A DNA stretch of 15,065 nucleotides, from contig JADGIG010000157.1 of NCBI GenBank assembly GCA_018985235.1, forward strand, positions 1 through 15,065, given 5' to 3'. Position 1 is the first letter of the stretch; each line of letters begins with the position of its first letter. The notes beneath the pieces were generated by a model. It worked only from the letters and a program-made list of their open reading frames with translations. It made no database searches and was not told the origin of the DNA. This document shows, piece by piece, positions 1 through 7,029 of this stretch. The position numbers and the translations under genes are program-made. The DNA comes from Sanchytrium tribonematis (taxonomy: Eukaryota; Sanchytriomycota; Sanchytriomycetes; Sanchytriales; Sanchytriaceae).

Positions 1-105
1 TATAGGCATATAGAGATATTAAATGGATATTATCATTATTATAAAGATGGGGCACATGATTTATTTCATAAATATACACAAGAAATGTATTTAAATGAAA
101 AATAA
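1..105 (+). CDS. 3' end of an unidentified protein (5' end outside window)
   Basis: Frame 1 of the plus strand is open from the first base to a TAA at 103-105 and encodes 34 residues ending in QEMYLNEK. The peptide is rich in Tyr, His and Lys and I recognise no family in it. The reading is supported by position: it ends 6 bp before the stop of the minus-strand gene at 112, the same tight tail-to-tail spacing seen elsewhere in the window, and AATAAG, a variant poly(A) signal, overlaps the stop. Because only the tail is visible, a chance open frame cannot be excluded. Confidence 0.45.
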   Translation, partial: YRHIEILNGYYHYYKDGAHDLFHKYTQEMYLNEK

Positions 106-110
106 GTAGA

Positions 111-116
111 TTTATT
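111..116 (-). terminator. Poly(A) signal overlapping the family A copy 1 stop
   Basis: CAATAAAT on the gene strand; the TAA stop is inside AATAAA. Confidence 0.55.
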
Positions 117-1212
117 GTTGCTGAATCATATATCGATAAAGCATATCCATATTTTCTTGAGTTGCTTGAGTGATGGCTTGTAAATTAATTTTAAATTTGC
201 CCCAAATTACGAGAATGTTGGAATCTGACCAGATGAAATATGGAAATGCCTCTTGTTGTATTTGAATCAGCCAATAAATTCTTTGTAAATTATTTTCTTG
301 AATGGCTGTAGATAATTTTAAATCAAATAATCCCATTAAATCTTCTTCTTTTTTCAAAATGAAACCTGGTTGCATCAACACCTCATATAAATGAGTGAAA
401 TTATGTGTTTTTAATGATGTTTTCACTGCTTCCTGTAAAGCATTTGGATATTTCACAAATCGTTCAAAATATCTCATTACAATTTTTTTTACGCCAAAAG
501 TCATTTTCCAATTGTAATTATTAAACAAACATGCATGAATCCAATTGTATCCTCTATATGATTTTACTACATTATAGATGTAGATTTTATTCTTTCCAAG
601 CATTTTAATACATTTATCAATTGTAAAATGTCGTTTGTAAACATCATAAACTGGTTGGAGCACATTATCTGTTACAAATAGACTCGACTCTTCGTACATT
701 GGAATATTGAAGAGTAACTCTTTAGCTTTATCTACTTCTTTATATTGACTACCATTTTCACCAATCAAGTTTTTAAAGAAATAAGCAAATTGATTTTTAC
801 ATGTGTAAAAATTGTTCGTCATACCATGTTTTAATGCACCTAATACATTTATATCCATAAAATTGTCTTGGTAATGTTCAAATACCTCACAATCATAAAT
901 AAATCCATGCATTTTCAACAATTCCCCGGCAATTTTCAAGAATCTAAAACTGTCTAAAAAATTAAGTAAATTTTTCATCTCTTCTCTAATATCTACTTTC
1001 AATTTATGTTCTACTGAATTCAATGTATTTAATCCAAAAACAACTGCATTTACAATGTATTGAAAAGGCACATTTTGATGACTTTTAATAAAGTTGGAAT
1101 TTGCAATAAATTCATCAACATATTCAACTGGATTTTCACTGACTGGAATGAAATTGGTTTTAAATTGGATAGGCGTCAAAGTTGCGAATGCATTCCAAAA
1201 TAAAATCAACAT
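112..1212 (-). CDS. Family A secreted protein, copy 1 (unknown function)
   Basis: Encodes 366 aa from the ATG at 1212. This ATG is chosen because it opens a hydrophobic leader (MLILFWNAFATLTPIQF) and aligns with the start of copy 2 through a shared TTCTCCTTGAAATG; the frame stays open upstream to 1440, but that part overlaps copy 2 and looks intergenic. Landmarks shared with copies 2 and 3, in order: a Cys near C-F/E-H/Y before the first block, ALKHGMTxxFxxCKNQF (HGMT at 817-828), YxRGYNWIxxCL, and a C-terminal block PGFIL...L..AI....RIYWLIQIQ. The protein is probably helical and has no transmembrane segment after the leader. I do not recognise the family. AATAAA at 111-116 overlaps the TAA stop. 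An upstream TTGTACAA element and a CAAATCA block are shared with the paralogues. Confidence 0.85.
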   Translation of the reverse strand: MLILFWNAFATLTPIQFKTNFIPVSENPVEYVDEFIANSNFIKSHQNVPFQYIVNAVVFGLNTLNSVEHKLKVDIREEMKNLLNFLDSFRFLKIAGELLKMHGFIYDCEVFEHYQDNFMDINVLGALKHGMTNNFYTCKNQFAYFFKNLIGENGSQYKEVDKAKELLFNIPMYEESSLFVTDNVLQPVYDVYKRHFTIDKCIKMLGKNKIYIYNVVKSYRGYNWIHACLFNNYNWKMTFGVKKIVMRYFERFVKYPNALQEAVKTSLKTHNFTHLYEVLMQPGFILKKEEDLMGLFDLKLSTAIQENNLQRIYWLIQIQQEAFPYFIWSDSNILVIWGKFKINLQAITQATQENMDMLYRYMIQQQ

Positions 1213-1256
1213 TTCAAGGAGAATAGACCTTTGCTTTTGATTTGCCAAATTTCTCC

Positions 1257-1264
1257 TTGTACAA
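1257..1264 (-). promoter_or_regulatory. TTGTACAA element upstream of family A copy 1
   Basis: An 8-bp palindrome in the context GTTGTACAAGGAG on the gene strand, with 44 nt between it and the ATG at 1212. Confidence 0.55.
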
Positions 1265-1331
1265 CGATTTAAAACAGCATTGTGTGACAAAATTGATTCG
1301 ATCTGATTGCTCATTTGATACAGAATCGGAA

Positions 1332-1348
1332 TGATGCAATTTGCATCA
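1332..1348. repeat. Inverted repeat TGATGCAA-T-TTGCATCA
   Basis: Perfect 8-bp arms around a single base, in the spacer between family A copies 1 and 2, about 120 bp upstream of the copy 1 ATG. Confidence 0.35.
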
Positions 1349-1407
1349 AGATATTTGATTTCTCGATCATAAATTGTTGCAGCACAAACTAAATCAATTT
1401 GATTGAA

Positions 1408-1413
1408 TTTATT
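1408..1413 (-). terminator. Poly(A) signal at the family A copy 2 stop
   Basis: TAAATAAAT on the gene strand; AATAAA starts at the last base of the stop. Confidence 0.55.
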
Positions 1414-2522
1414 TAAGCTACCTGCATGACGGAACCCCAAAAATTAGCCAACATCATTTGTTTTAAGTTAATCCAGTCGAGACTGCTGATTTGATTCACA
1501 CTAATTTGCAGTCGATTCTTTATAACTTTCACAGTGATCTTAGATAGTACAGAAACACCAAAATACTCATCAACAATTCGCATTAACCAGTACACTCGCT
1601 GATAATCTGTCTTTGCAATTGCTTGTTGCAATTTTTCATCAATTCGATCTTTCAACCCCTCTTTTCTCATTAAAATAAATCCTGGCTCTGTCAACACAAT
1701 CAATAAAGGCGTAAAATCATTAAATTCCTTAGATAAACTATAAGCATCGATTAAAACATTTTCGTATTTCATCATAAATTGCAAATATCTGCTTAATACA
1801 TAATAGACATCTCGAATCATTTCATTATTATTTGGATTCCCTACTAAACAATTATAAATCCAATCATAGCCATTATAGACTTTCAGCAGATTAAAGAAAT
1901 AAGTTCTAGTGTAAAGAGCACCATTTAAACGCATGCTGCAAATATTTGTAATTTTAGAGCGATAATATGAATATACTTCGTCTAATGCATCTTCTTTAGC
2001 CAAAAAATGATGTTTATGATGTAAGGGAATGTATTGTATGATGTAATTGGCAAATTTATCGATATCGGTGGATGGTCTGGCATTTTTAATCAAATTTTTA
2101 AAATATATTACAAATTGATTCTTACAATTTTTAAAATCAGTAGTCATACCATGTTCAAGTGCCCTAAACACCTTAAATTGATTAAAATATATTTGGAACC
2201 CTCTGAACACTTTACAATCCAGGTGAAATTGATCATTGTCTAATAAATGATCAGAAACAGATTTCATTAATCCATCCGCCATTAAATGATGTAATACCTT
2301 GACAATAGTATTTCTGATGACTATCTTGTCTTCTAATGAAAATTCAGTGTTTGGATCAACTCCATTAATTCCATTCATAGCGTAAATAATGGATTTGGCA
2401 ATTACATATGGATTGGTTTGTTGACCGAAGAGAATCGCATTCATTTCCGCATTAGATTTGATTAAATAGTTGTCATTTGCTACAGATGCAATTACGAATC
2501 CAAAAAAGAATGATAGAAGCAT
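1413..2522 (-). CDS. Family A secreted protein, copy 2 (unknown function)
   Basis: Encodes 369 aa from the ATG at 2522, which opens a strong leader (MLLSFFFGFVIASVAND) with an Ala-x-Ala-like end. A further in-frame ATG at 2588 would add 22 residues (MSHIVVQRG...) in front of the leader, but that stretch coincides with the promoter block conserved among the three copies, so the inner ATG is preferred. Shared landmarks are RALEHGMTTDFKNCKNQF (HGMT at 2142-2153), VYNGYDWIYNCL, EPGFILM, and AI.....RVYWLMRIV. The stop lies about 200 bp upstream of the copy 1 start, and all three copies point the same way, consistent with tandem duplication. AATAAA at 1408-1413 overlaps the stop. The function is unknown; secretion is inferred from the leader. 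Confidence 0.85.
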   Translation of the reverse strand: MLLSFFFGFVIASVANDNYLIKSNAEMNAILFGQQTNPYVIAKSIIYAMNGINGVDPNTEFSLEDKIVIRNTIVKVLHHLMADGLMKSVSDHLLDNDQFHLDCKVFRGFQIYFNQFKVFRALEHGMTTDFKNCKNQFVIYFKNLIKNARPSTDIDKFANYIIQYIPLHHKHHFLAKEDALDEVYSYYRSKITNICSMRLNGALYTRTYFFNLLKVYNGYDWIYNCLVGNPNNNEMIRDVYYVLSRYLQFMMKYENVLIDAYSLSKEFNDFTPLLIVLTEPGFILMRKEGLKDRIDEKLQQAIAKTDYQRVYWLMRIVDEYFGVSVLSKITVKVIKNRLQISVNQISSLDWINLKQMMLANFWGSVMQVA

Positions 2523-2567
2523 TTCAAGGAGAACAACATCGCACTTTGTGATTAGCCGAACACCCCT

Positions 2568-2575
2568 TTGTACAA
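2568..2575 (-). promoter_or_regulatory. TTGTACAA element upstream of family A copy 2
   Basis: Context GTTGTACAAAGGGG on the gene strand, with 45 nt to the ATG at 2522. It is followed by TTCGGCTAATCA, which matches TTTGGCAAATCA in copy 1 and TTCGACAAATCA in copy 3 and sits where a TATA box would be. Confidence 0.55.
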
Positions 2576-2617
2576 CAATGTGAGACATTTGAAATCAATC
2601 TAAAGAAATTCAATTGA

Positions 2618-2623
2618 TTTATT
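2618..2623 (-). terminator. Poly(A) signal overlapping the family A copy 3 stop
   Basis: The final Lys codon, TAA stop and next base read AAATAAA. Confidence 0.55.
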
Positions 2624-3629
2624 TACTTCCAAGCGTGTTGTCTTTAAATGAATTCATTTCTTCATTTGTAAAAGTATGAACACTTTTTCCAAAAAATCGA
2701 GACAAATGAATATTTGTAAACACTTCTCTGACGATTCTAACTAGCCAATAAATTCTCAAATTATCTCCCTTTTTAATTGCAAGACTCATTCGATCATTTA
2801 CTAGATTCTCTAAATGCTCATATGTCATTAAAATGAAACCTGGTTCTGTGAGCACCACATACAAATGCATGTAATTATCTCTATTTTTAGAAATATCTCT
2901 TGCAGCTTGTAAAACTTTCCAATAAGTGACAAACCGGTGAAAATAGTTAAATATTAAACTATGGACTGTAAGAATCATTTTCTTGTTCTTGTTATCCGCT
3001 AAACATTTAATAATCCATTCATATCCTTTGTAAACTTTTACGAGATTGTACAATTGAATCATTTGCAAACCTGCCAGTTTTTGACAAGGAGGTGAAAAAT
3101 GTTTGTAAAATGAAAGGGCATTTTCGAGAGATTTTTCAGGTTGAAATAGACTACCAAGGTCGTTCTTTAATTGGTACATTGGTACATGAATCAATATATA
3201 CGCAGCAGTAGTCAGTTGATCCTGGTTGTCCGCTATTGGTTTTTCACCAATTATACTTTCGAAAAAATAGGCAAATGTATCTTTACATGAATCGAAATGG
3301 TTTGTCATACCATGTTTTAACGCTTGAAATACTTTAGAATTAATAAAGTGATCTCTATATGGTTCAAATAGATTGCAATCGTATTTAAAATCAGGATTCT
3401 TTAATAGCTCTAACGCTACTGATCTCATCAATTGGTGTTTTTCTAGACGTGATAGAATGGTTTTAAGTAAGTTCGGGATCTGATCTGATGTGCTTGATTT
3501 AACATTTGACTCATATATCCCAATGAATCTAATAATAGTCTGAGAAGCGAGAACTGGATTTAATAATGGAACAGATTCTGACTGTGGGAGAGAAGCAGTG
3601 ACAGATAGAACAACAAAAAACAGAAGTAC
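2619..3629 (-). CDS. Family A secreted protein, copy 3, start codon missing or spliced
   Basis: The body clearly matches copies 1 and 2: QALKHGMTNHFDSCKDTF (HGMT at 3303-3314), VYKGYEWIIKCL, EPGFILM and RIYWLVRIV. The first in-frame ATG in the body is at 3428, but the frame is open upstream to 3629 and encodes the expected leader (LLFFVVLSVTASLPQS) and N-terminal region. At the position of the paralogues' ATG stands GTA (3627-3629), because about 11 nt are missing relative to copy 1. A TGA lies three codons upstream in frame. Either the start was lost by deletion (recent pseudogene), or an exon beginning with the ATG at 3684 (MSQI) is joined by a 40-nt GT-AG intron, 3633-3672, which restores frame. 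Length is about 336-341 aa. AATAAA at 2618-2623 overlaps the TAA. Confidence 0.7.
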   Translation of the reverse strand, partial: VLLFFVVLSVTASLPQSESVPLLNPVLASQTIIRFIGIYESNVKSSTSDQIPNLLKTILSRLEKHQLMRSVALELLKNPDFKYDCNLFEPYRDHFINSKVFQALKHGMTNHFDSCKDTFAYFFESIIGEKPIADNQDQLTTAAYILIHVPMYQLKNDLGSLFQPEKSLENALSFYKHFSPPCQKLAGLQMIQLYNLVKVYKGYEWIIKCLADNKNKKMILTVHSLIFNYFHRFVTYWKVLQAARDISKNRDNYMHLYVVLTEPGFILMTYEHLENLVNDRMSLAIKKGDNLRIYWLVRIVREVFTNIHLSRFFGKSVHTFTNEEMNSFKDNTLGSK

Positions 3630-3664
3630 AGACTTTCAGTATGTGATTTGTCGAATATCCCCCG

Positions 3665-3672
3665 TGTACTAC
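3665..3672 (-). promoter_or_regulatory. Degenerate copy of the TTGTACAA element, family A copy 3
   Basis: Reads GTAGTACA followed by CGGGGGATATTCGACAAATCA on the gene strand, and is homologous in position to the copy 1 and 2 elements. It may instead be the donor end of a 40-nt intron. Confidence 0.4.
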
Positions 3673-3781
3673 GATTTGAGACATGACAATTTGATCTTTT
3701 AATGGTTAGACACAATTACTGATTGCAATTTAATACTCTCATCTCTTCCATTCAAAAAATAATTTCCAGGAGAAGCGACGT

Positions 3782-5344
3782 ATGTCACAAATATTTCAAA
3801 TTGCATTTGCCCTCTCTCTTCTACTCTTTTTGACCATTATAAATTACCAATCCACAACTCATCATAGCATGGAAATGGAATTGCCCACTATCAAACCCCC
3901 TTTATGTCCATTTATCAAAAATGCATTTTCATTCCATTTCCCAGATTTAAATTATTATCAGCATGAACCCTATAGTAATATCCACATGCAACCCACTCAT
4001 GAACCACATACCATGACAATGGCACTCAGACAACCACTTATTCGCGCTCAAATGCAATTTACTGCACTTTTACCCAAAGAAATGCCATTTGAATGCCATT
4101 TTAATCCATTAAATATGACTAGCAAGGTATCTATTTGGAATAGTCATCATCATGAACGCATATTTACTGCTGTAATCACTTGTGAATTGCATATTTTATT
4201 AGTAAATGCCACCATGAAAATCAACAATGATGTGGTCAAATATACATTTGATGAAGAGTATGAGATGCCTGAACATGTCATGACATTTAATGACTTAATT
4301 AAATTGACTGAAATGCATTTAAATGACTGTTTAATAGAAATTCCAAAATTGCCAATGACCACTTATCATTTCTTAATTCATCAAATATTCCCATATAAAG
4401 TAGTAGAACATTCTATTAAATCTCCATTTATTCATGATATCAGTATTTGCATGTCCCCATTACGCGGATTAATCCCATATTTAGCAGAATTCTTTGAATA
4501 TTATTTATTAATGGGAATTGATCATTTCTACATTTACAATCATGAACTAGTACCGGAAACACTAAATCTCATTCAATTTTATGTCGATAGAGGTCTAGCC
4601 ACCCTCATTGAATGGGAAGCAGATCGAAAAGGATGGTATTTTTATCAAGCAGCAGCCAATAATGAATGTATCTTCAATTATCGACATTATAGTAAATATC
4701 TCATGTTTGTAGACCCTGATGAATTCATTAAATTAGAGAATATGGATCTTAAACAATTATTACGCCAATTTGAAAAGAATTCTAGATTTGATATTTTAGT
4801 TGAAATTGAGTTTCTAAATTGGTTTTATTCTACTCAAATTGATGTCAAATATCAACAACAACATATGTCATTGGATATTCAGTCCATTCATGGCTATAAA
4901 CAAGTAATTGAGAAATCATTAATTCATGCATCTTCAAACAGTGTCACAAATACAAAATGGACACGATTTAAATCAATTGTGACTCTAATGAGCTATAAAT
5001 TAAAAGAACCAATGAAAAATAGAAAGAAATTCATTGCCAAATCCATGTTAGTTCATGAAACACAAATTCATAAAGCATTGCCTTATCATTACACGCGTAA
5101 ATATGAATTACCCGTAGAAATGGGATATATTATGCATTTTAGAGAATTAAATGGGGGTCAATTTGGTAGTAAATATGCAGAAATGAAGGATTATATGAAA
5201 ATTATTCAACATGTGGATAATTTAGAGTCATTTGAATTGGGGAATATAAAGACATTGGAACATACTTGGTTATTTAGTAAAAGAAAGACATTAATGGAGA
5301 GATTAATGGCCGTGCAACAAGCTTATACAAAGTGGGTTCAATAA
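3782..5344 (+). CDS. GT92 family glycosyltransferase, type II membrane protein
   Basis: Encodes 520 aa. Residues about 4-20 (IFQIAFALSLLLFLTII) form a signal anchor preceded by almost no cytoplasmic tail, followed by a stem and a lumenal catalytic domain, the arrangement of Golgi enzymes. The glycosyltransferase family 92 (DUF23) signature starts near residue 217 with DISICMSPLRG and continues with EFFEYYLLMGIDHFYIYNH and CIFNYRHYSKYLMFVDPDEF; the DPDEF near 310-314 is the DxD-type metal and nucleotide-sugar site. A later HFRE near residue 450 matches the family's C-terminal HxR-type motif. Known GT92 members transfer galactose to glycans; the acceptor here cannot be read from sequence. It is divergent from family A copy 3 and convergent with the next gene, with a 10-bp gap. 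AATAAA at 5340-5345 overlaps the TAA. Confidence 0.88.
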   Translation: MSQIFQIAFALSLLLFLTIINYQSTTHHSMEMELPTIKPPLCPFIKNAFSFHFPDLNYYQHEPYSNIHMQPTHEPHTMTMALRQPLIRAQMQFTALLPKEMPFECHFNPLNMTSKVSIWNSHHHERIFTAVITCELHILLVNATMKINNDVVKYTFDEEYEMPEHVMTFNDLIKLTEMHLNDCLIEIPKLPMTTYHFLIHQIFPYKVVEHSIKSPFIHDISICMSPLRGLIPYLAEFFEYYLLMGIDHFYIYNHELVPETLNLIQFYVDRGLATLIEWEADRKGWYFYQAAANNECIFNYRHYSKYLMFVDPDEFIKLENMDLKQLLRQFEKNSRFDILVEIEFLNWFYSTQIDVKYQQQHMSLDIQSIHGYKQVIEKSLIHASSNSVTNTKWTRFKSIVTLMSYKLKEPMKNRKKFIAKSMLVHETQIHKALPYHYTRKYELPVEMGYIMHFRELNGGQFGSKYAEMKDYMKIIQHVDNLESFELGNIKTLEHTWLFSKRKTLMERLMAVQQAYTKWVQ

Positions 5345-5345
5345 A
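5340..5345 (+). terminator. Poly(A) signal overlapping the GT92 stop
   Basis: CAATAAAAT; the stop is inside AATAAA. Confidence 0.55.
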
Positions 5346-5354
5346 ATATTTAAT

Positions 5355-5769
5355 TTATAATCTTCCGGATTTAAGAAGTTCATAGTAACGAGGATGATCT
5401 ATGCGATATTGGTCCAGATCAACAATCAACTGCTTAATTACTTGATTCCACGTCTTTTTCTGCCCTGTAATTTCATCCTCATGAGTCAGATCAATTAGAT
5501 ATTTTGATTGATGAACAACTTGCACATAAAACAAGTTCTTAGCAAATTGACTTGTTTCTTTTATCAAATTTTCCATGGTAAGTGAGTTTTTTTCAGTGAC
5601 TGTTTTTCTTGTTGTATCAACTAGTTGAAATGACCAACTTCGTTCATCCGAGCGGCTCGGATGAAAACTCAGACGTTGTTTCTTGGATCCAAAGATGAAT
5701 GTATTTATAAGCATCCGTGATTGTAATATCAGCATAAGCAAAAAACAAACTCAACAATGCAAACAACAT
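5355..5769 (-). CDS. Family B small secreted protein, copy 1, interrupted frame (candidate 19-nt intron)
   Basis: The ATG at 5769 opens a strong leader (MLFALLSLFFAYAD) but its frame stops after 42 codons. The rest of the protein, from about 5741 to the TAA at 5355-5357, lies one base out of phase. Removing GTCTGAGTTTTCATCCGAG (5656-5674, 19 nt, GT...AG) joins the frames and gives a protein of about 131 aa. In the joined product a Trp (near residue 39) falls where the other family B proteins have theirs (QEW at 36, KSW near 32-40), with the same strand-like ITIT...HLWIQ region before it. A one-base indel is the alternative. It shares an ELVIVFQG/ITITDAY strand, the x-W-[ST]-[FLY] motif and a C-terminal helix with the genes at 10045 and 13237. 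The function is unknown. Confidence 0.68.
5643..5665. repeat. Perfect 10-bp inverted repeat (hairpin, 3-nt loop)
   Basis: TTCATCCGAG and CTCGGATGAA are separated by CGG. It is GC-richer than its surroundings and lies within family B copy 1. On the mRNA strand its 5' arm ends exactly at the AG of the candidate 19-nt intron, and its 3' arm contains the TGA that ends the leader frame. Confidence 0.75.
5656..5674 (-). other. Candidate 19-nt intron in family B copy 1
   Basis: The minus strand reads GTCTGAGTTTTCATCCGAG. Its removal shifts the leader frame exactly into the downstream frame and lines up the conserved Trp with the paralogues. The donor GTCTGA is poor, so a simple indel is a serious alternative. 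Confidence 0.45.
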
Positions 5770-5789
5770 ACAGAAATTGGTTCGATGGC

Positions 5790-5797
5790 TATTTATG
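5790..5797 (-). promoter_or_regulatory. TATA-like box, family B copy 1
   Basis: CATAAATA begins 28 bp upstream of the ATG at 5769. Further upstream, TTGTACTCCTTGGAG (5819-5833) is a partial match to the TTGTACAA context. Confidence 0.45.
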
Positions 5798-5982
5798 TCT
5801 TTGATTATCCCCCTATATCTCCAAGGAGTACAATCGAGCCAATAGATAGTATTTGACTATTTAGCAGCGGTGACACAAGCAAATGAATACAATACATGGG
5901 TCAAATCCATTCCCATTTGACTCGTATTATTCTGTTGCAAGTAGGAGAAGATTTCAAATCAAAACTATTCCATATATTCTAA

Positions 5983-5988
5983 TTTATT
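5983..5988 (-). terminator. Poly(A) signal overlapping the tectonin stop
   Basis: GCAATAAATT on the gene strand, formed by the last Gln codon and the stop. Confidence 0.55.
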
Positions 5989-6838
5989 GCAATGTAGCAG
6001 TACTCATTCGACCATCCTTAATCACTACAGTCACTGTATCTCCATTTAATGCCATATTTTGCATTTTGCCATTTGTGTGATACCAATTTTGACCATTTTC
6101 ATCTCCACAAATTAATACGCCTTTTAATGACACACCGCATAAATGAACATTGCTTAATGCAATATCCGTAAATTTGAATTTGAGAGTATCAATGGATTTC
6201 CATGATGGGGCATCATCAGTCACATTTTCAGTACATACCAATTGAGATCCCATTGTAGAGACTGCACAGGCACGATTTTGATAAATAGCAACACTAGTCA
6301 TATATCCCTGTTGTTTTTTAAAGTCGGATGATCCAAATTTGGCAGTATAAAGCTCATTATTGGAATTAATGGCAATGATAAAACTATTTGAGATTTCTAC
6401 GGATTTGTAGTTGCTGTCTATTTTAGACCATTGCGCATCATTGATATCATCAGCATATACCAAATGATCATCTCTATCGATTCCGACTACTTTTTTGCCA
6501 TCAGAATCCAATGAAATGTATTTTAAATAACCTGTTTTAAGATCCCATTTTTTGGATTCTTTACATAAGCAATAAATGCAGCCATCTTGAGTGATACCAC
6601 ATTGTAAATCACCACCTGATGTGACTTGTTTAAATGTATTTGGGGGTGTTTGAATGTGCCATCCAACTTGCTTCTTTTCAGTTGCATTTGCTTCTGGATC
6701 ATCCGCATATGCATTTGGATCATATGCATTGTCTACTTTAGGAGCATACGCATTCTTGACATCGGGCACATAAGCATTGTCTACGTTTGGGACGTATGAG
6801 TTGTCTACTGGAGCTGAGAAAATTGTAGTAAAGATCAT
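5984..6838 (-). CDS. Secreted tectonin/RCC1-like beta-propeller protein
   Basis: Encodes 284 aa. A short leader (MIFTTIFSAPVDN) is followed by four perfect-length 8-residue repeats of V-[DK]-N-[SA]-Y-x-P-[NDK] at residues 11-42, then a linker and a repeat domain. From about residue 58, blocks of some 35-40 residues recur with the tectonin pattern W-x-[KQ]...[FY]-x-[YS]-[IV]-[SA]...G-[IV]...[DN]-x-[LIV]: WHIQTPPNTFKQV, WDLKTGYLKYISL, WSKIDSNYKSVEI, the block ending YMTSVAIYQNRACAV, WKSIDTLKFKFTDIAL and WYHTNGKMQNMAL. Tectonins are six-bladed propellers that bind glycans or lipids, so surface or glycan binding is a reasonable guess. TATAAATT lies 33 bp upstream of the ATG, and AATAAA (5983-5988) overlaps the stop. 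Divergent from the CARM1-like gene. Confidence 0.8.
   Translation of the reverse strand: MIFTTIFSAPVDNSYVPNVDNAYVPDVKNAYAPKVDNAYDPNAYADDPEANATEKKQVGWHIQTPPNTFKQVTSGGDLQCGITQDGCIYCLCKESKKWDLKTGYLKYISLDSDGKKVVGIDRDDHLVYADDINDAQWSKIDSNYKSVEISNSFIIAINSNNELYTAKFGSSDFKKQQGYMTSVAIYQNRACAVSTMGSQLVCTENVTDDAPSWKSIDTLKFKFTDIALSNVHLCGVSLKGVLICGDENGQNWYHTNGKMQNMALNGDTVTVVIKDGRMSTATLQ
6713..6808 (-). repeat. Four tandem 24-bp units encoding VDNAYxPx
   Basis: Four consecutive 8-codon units (V-[DK]-N-[SA]-Y-[VAD]-P-[NDK]) directly after the leader of the tectonin protein, followed by a decayed fifth (AYADDPEA). Confidence 0.85.
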
Positions 6839-6863
6839 CTTTTATTGTAAAAGGAATAGAGGG

Positions 6864-6871
6864 AATTTATA
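6864..6871 (-). promoter_or_regulatory. TATA box, tectonin gene
   Basis: TATAAATT begins 33 bp upstream of the ATG at 6838. A pyrimidine-rich CCCTCTATTCCTTTTAC lies between. Confidence 0.55.
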
Positions 6872-7029
6872 GTCTGATAATTTACTGTGATTGGTCATCA
6901 TAGGATCCGTAGACCTGTTTGTTAAACTCCATTGGATTCTAAGCAATTGATTTCCTTGGGGATTCTGAGTTTGATCTTGAGTTTTGAAAATTATTTTGCC
7001 AAATTTGCCATGATCTCTCCAAGTTTCGT

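Noticed and set aside
1213-1440. 76-codon extension upstream of family A copy 1
   Set aside because: It overlaps the end of copy 2 and the promoter block conserved in all three copies, has no ATG until 1314, and the leader begins at 1212.
2034-4362. Short opposite-strand frames at 2034-2243 and 4150-4362
   Set aside because: Antisense shadows of family A copy 2 and the GT92 gene.
5682-5750. 69-nt GT-AG intron in family B copy 1 (GTTTG...CCAAG)
   Set aside because: Its length is a multiple of three, so it leaves the frames out of phase, and it removes half of the leader.
5900-5921. GTCAAAT...ATTTGAC inverted repeat
   Set aside because: Only 7-bp AT-rich arms with an 8-nt loop; expected by chance in DNA of this composition.
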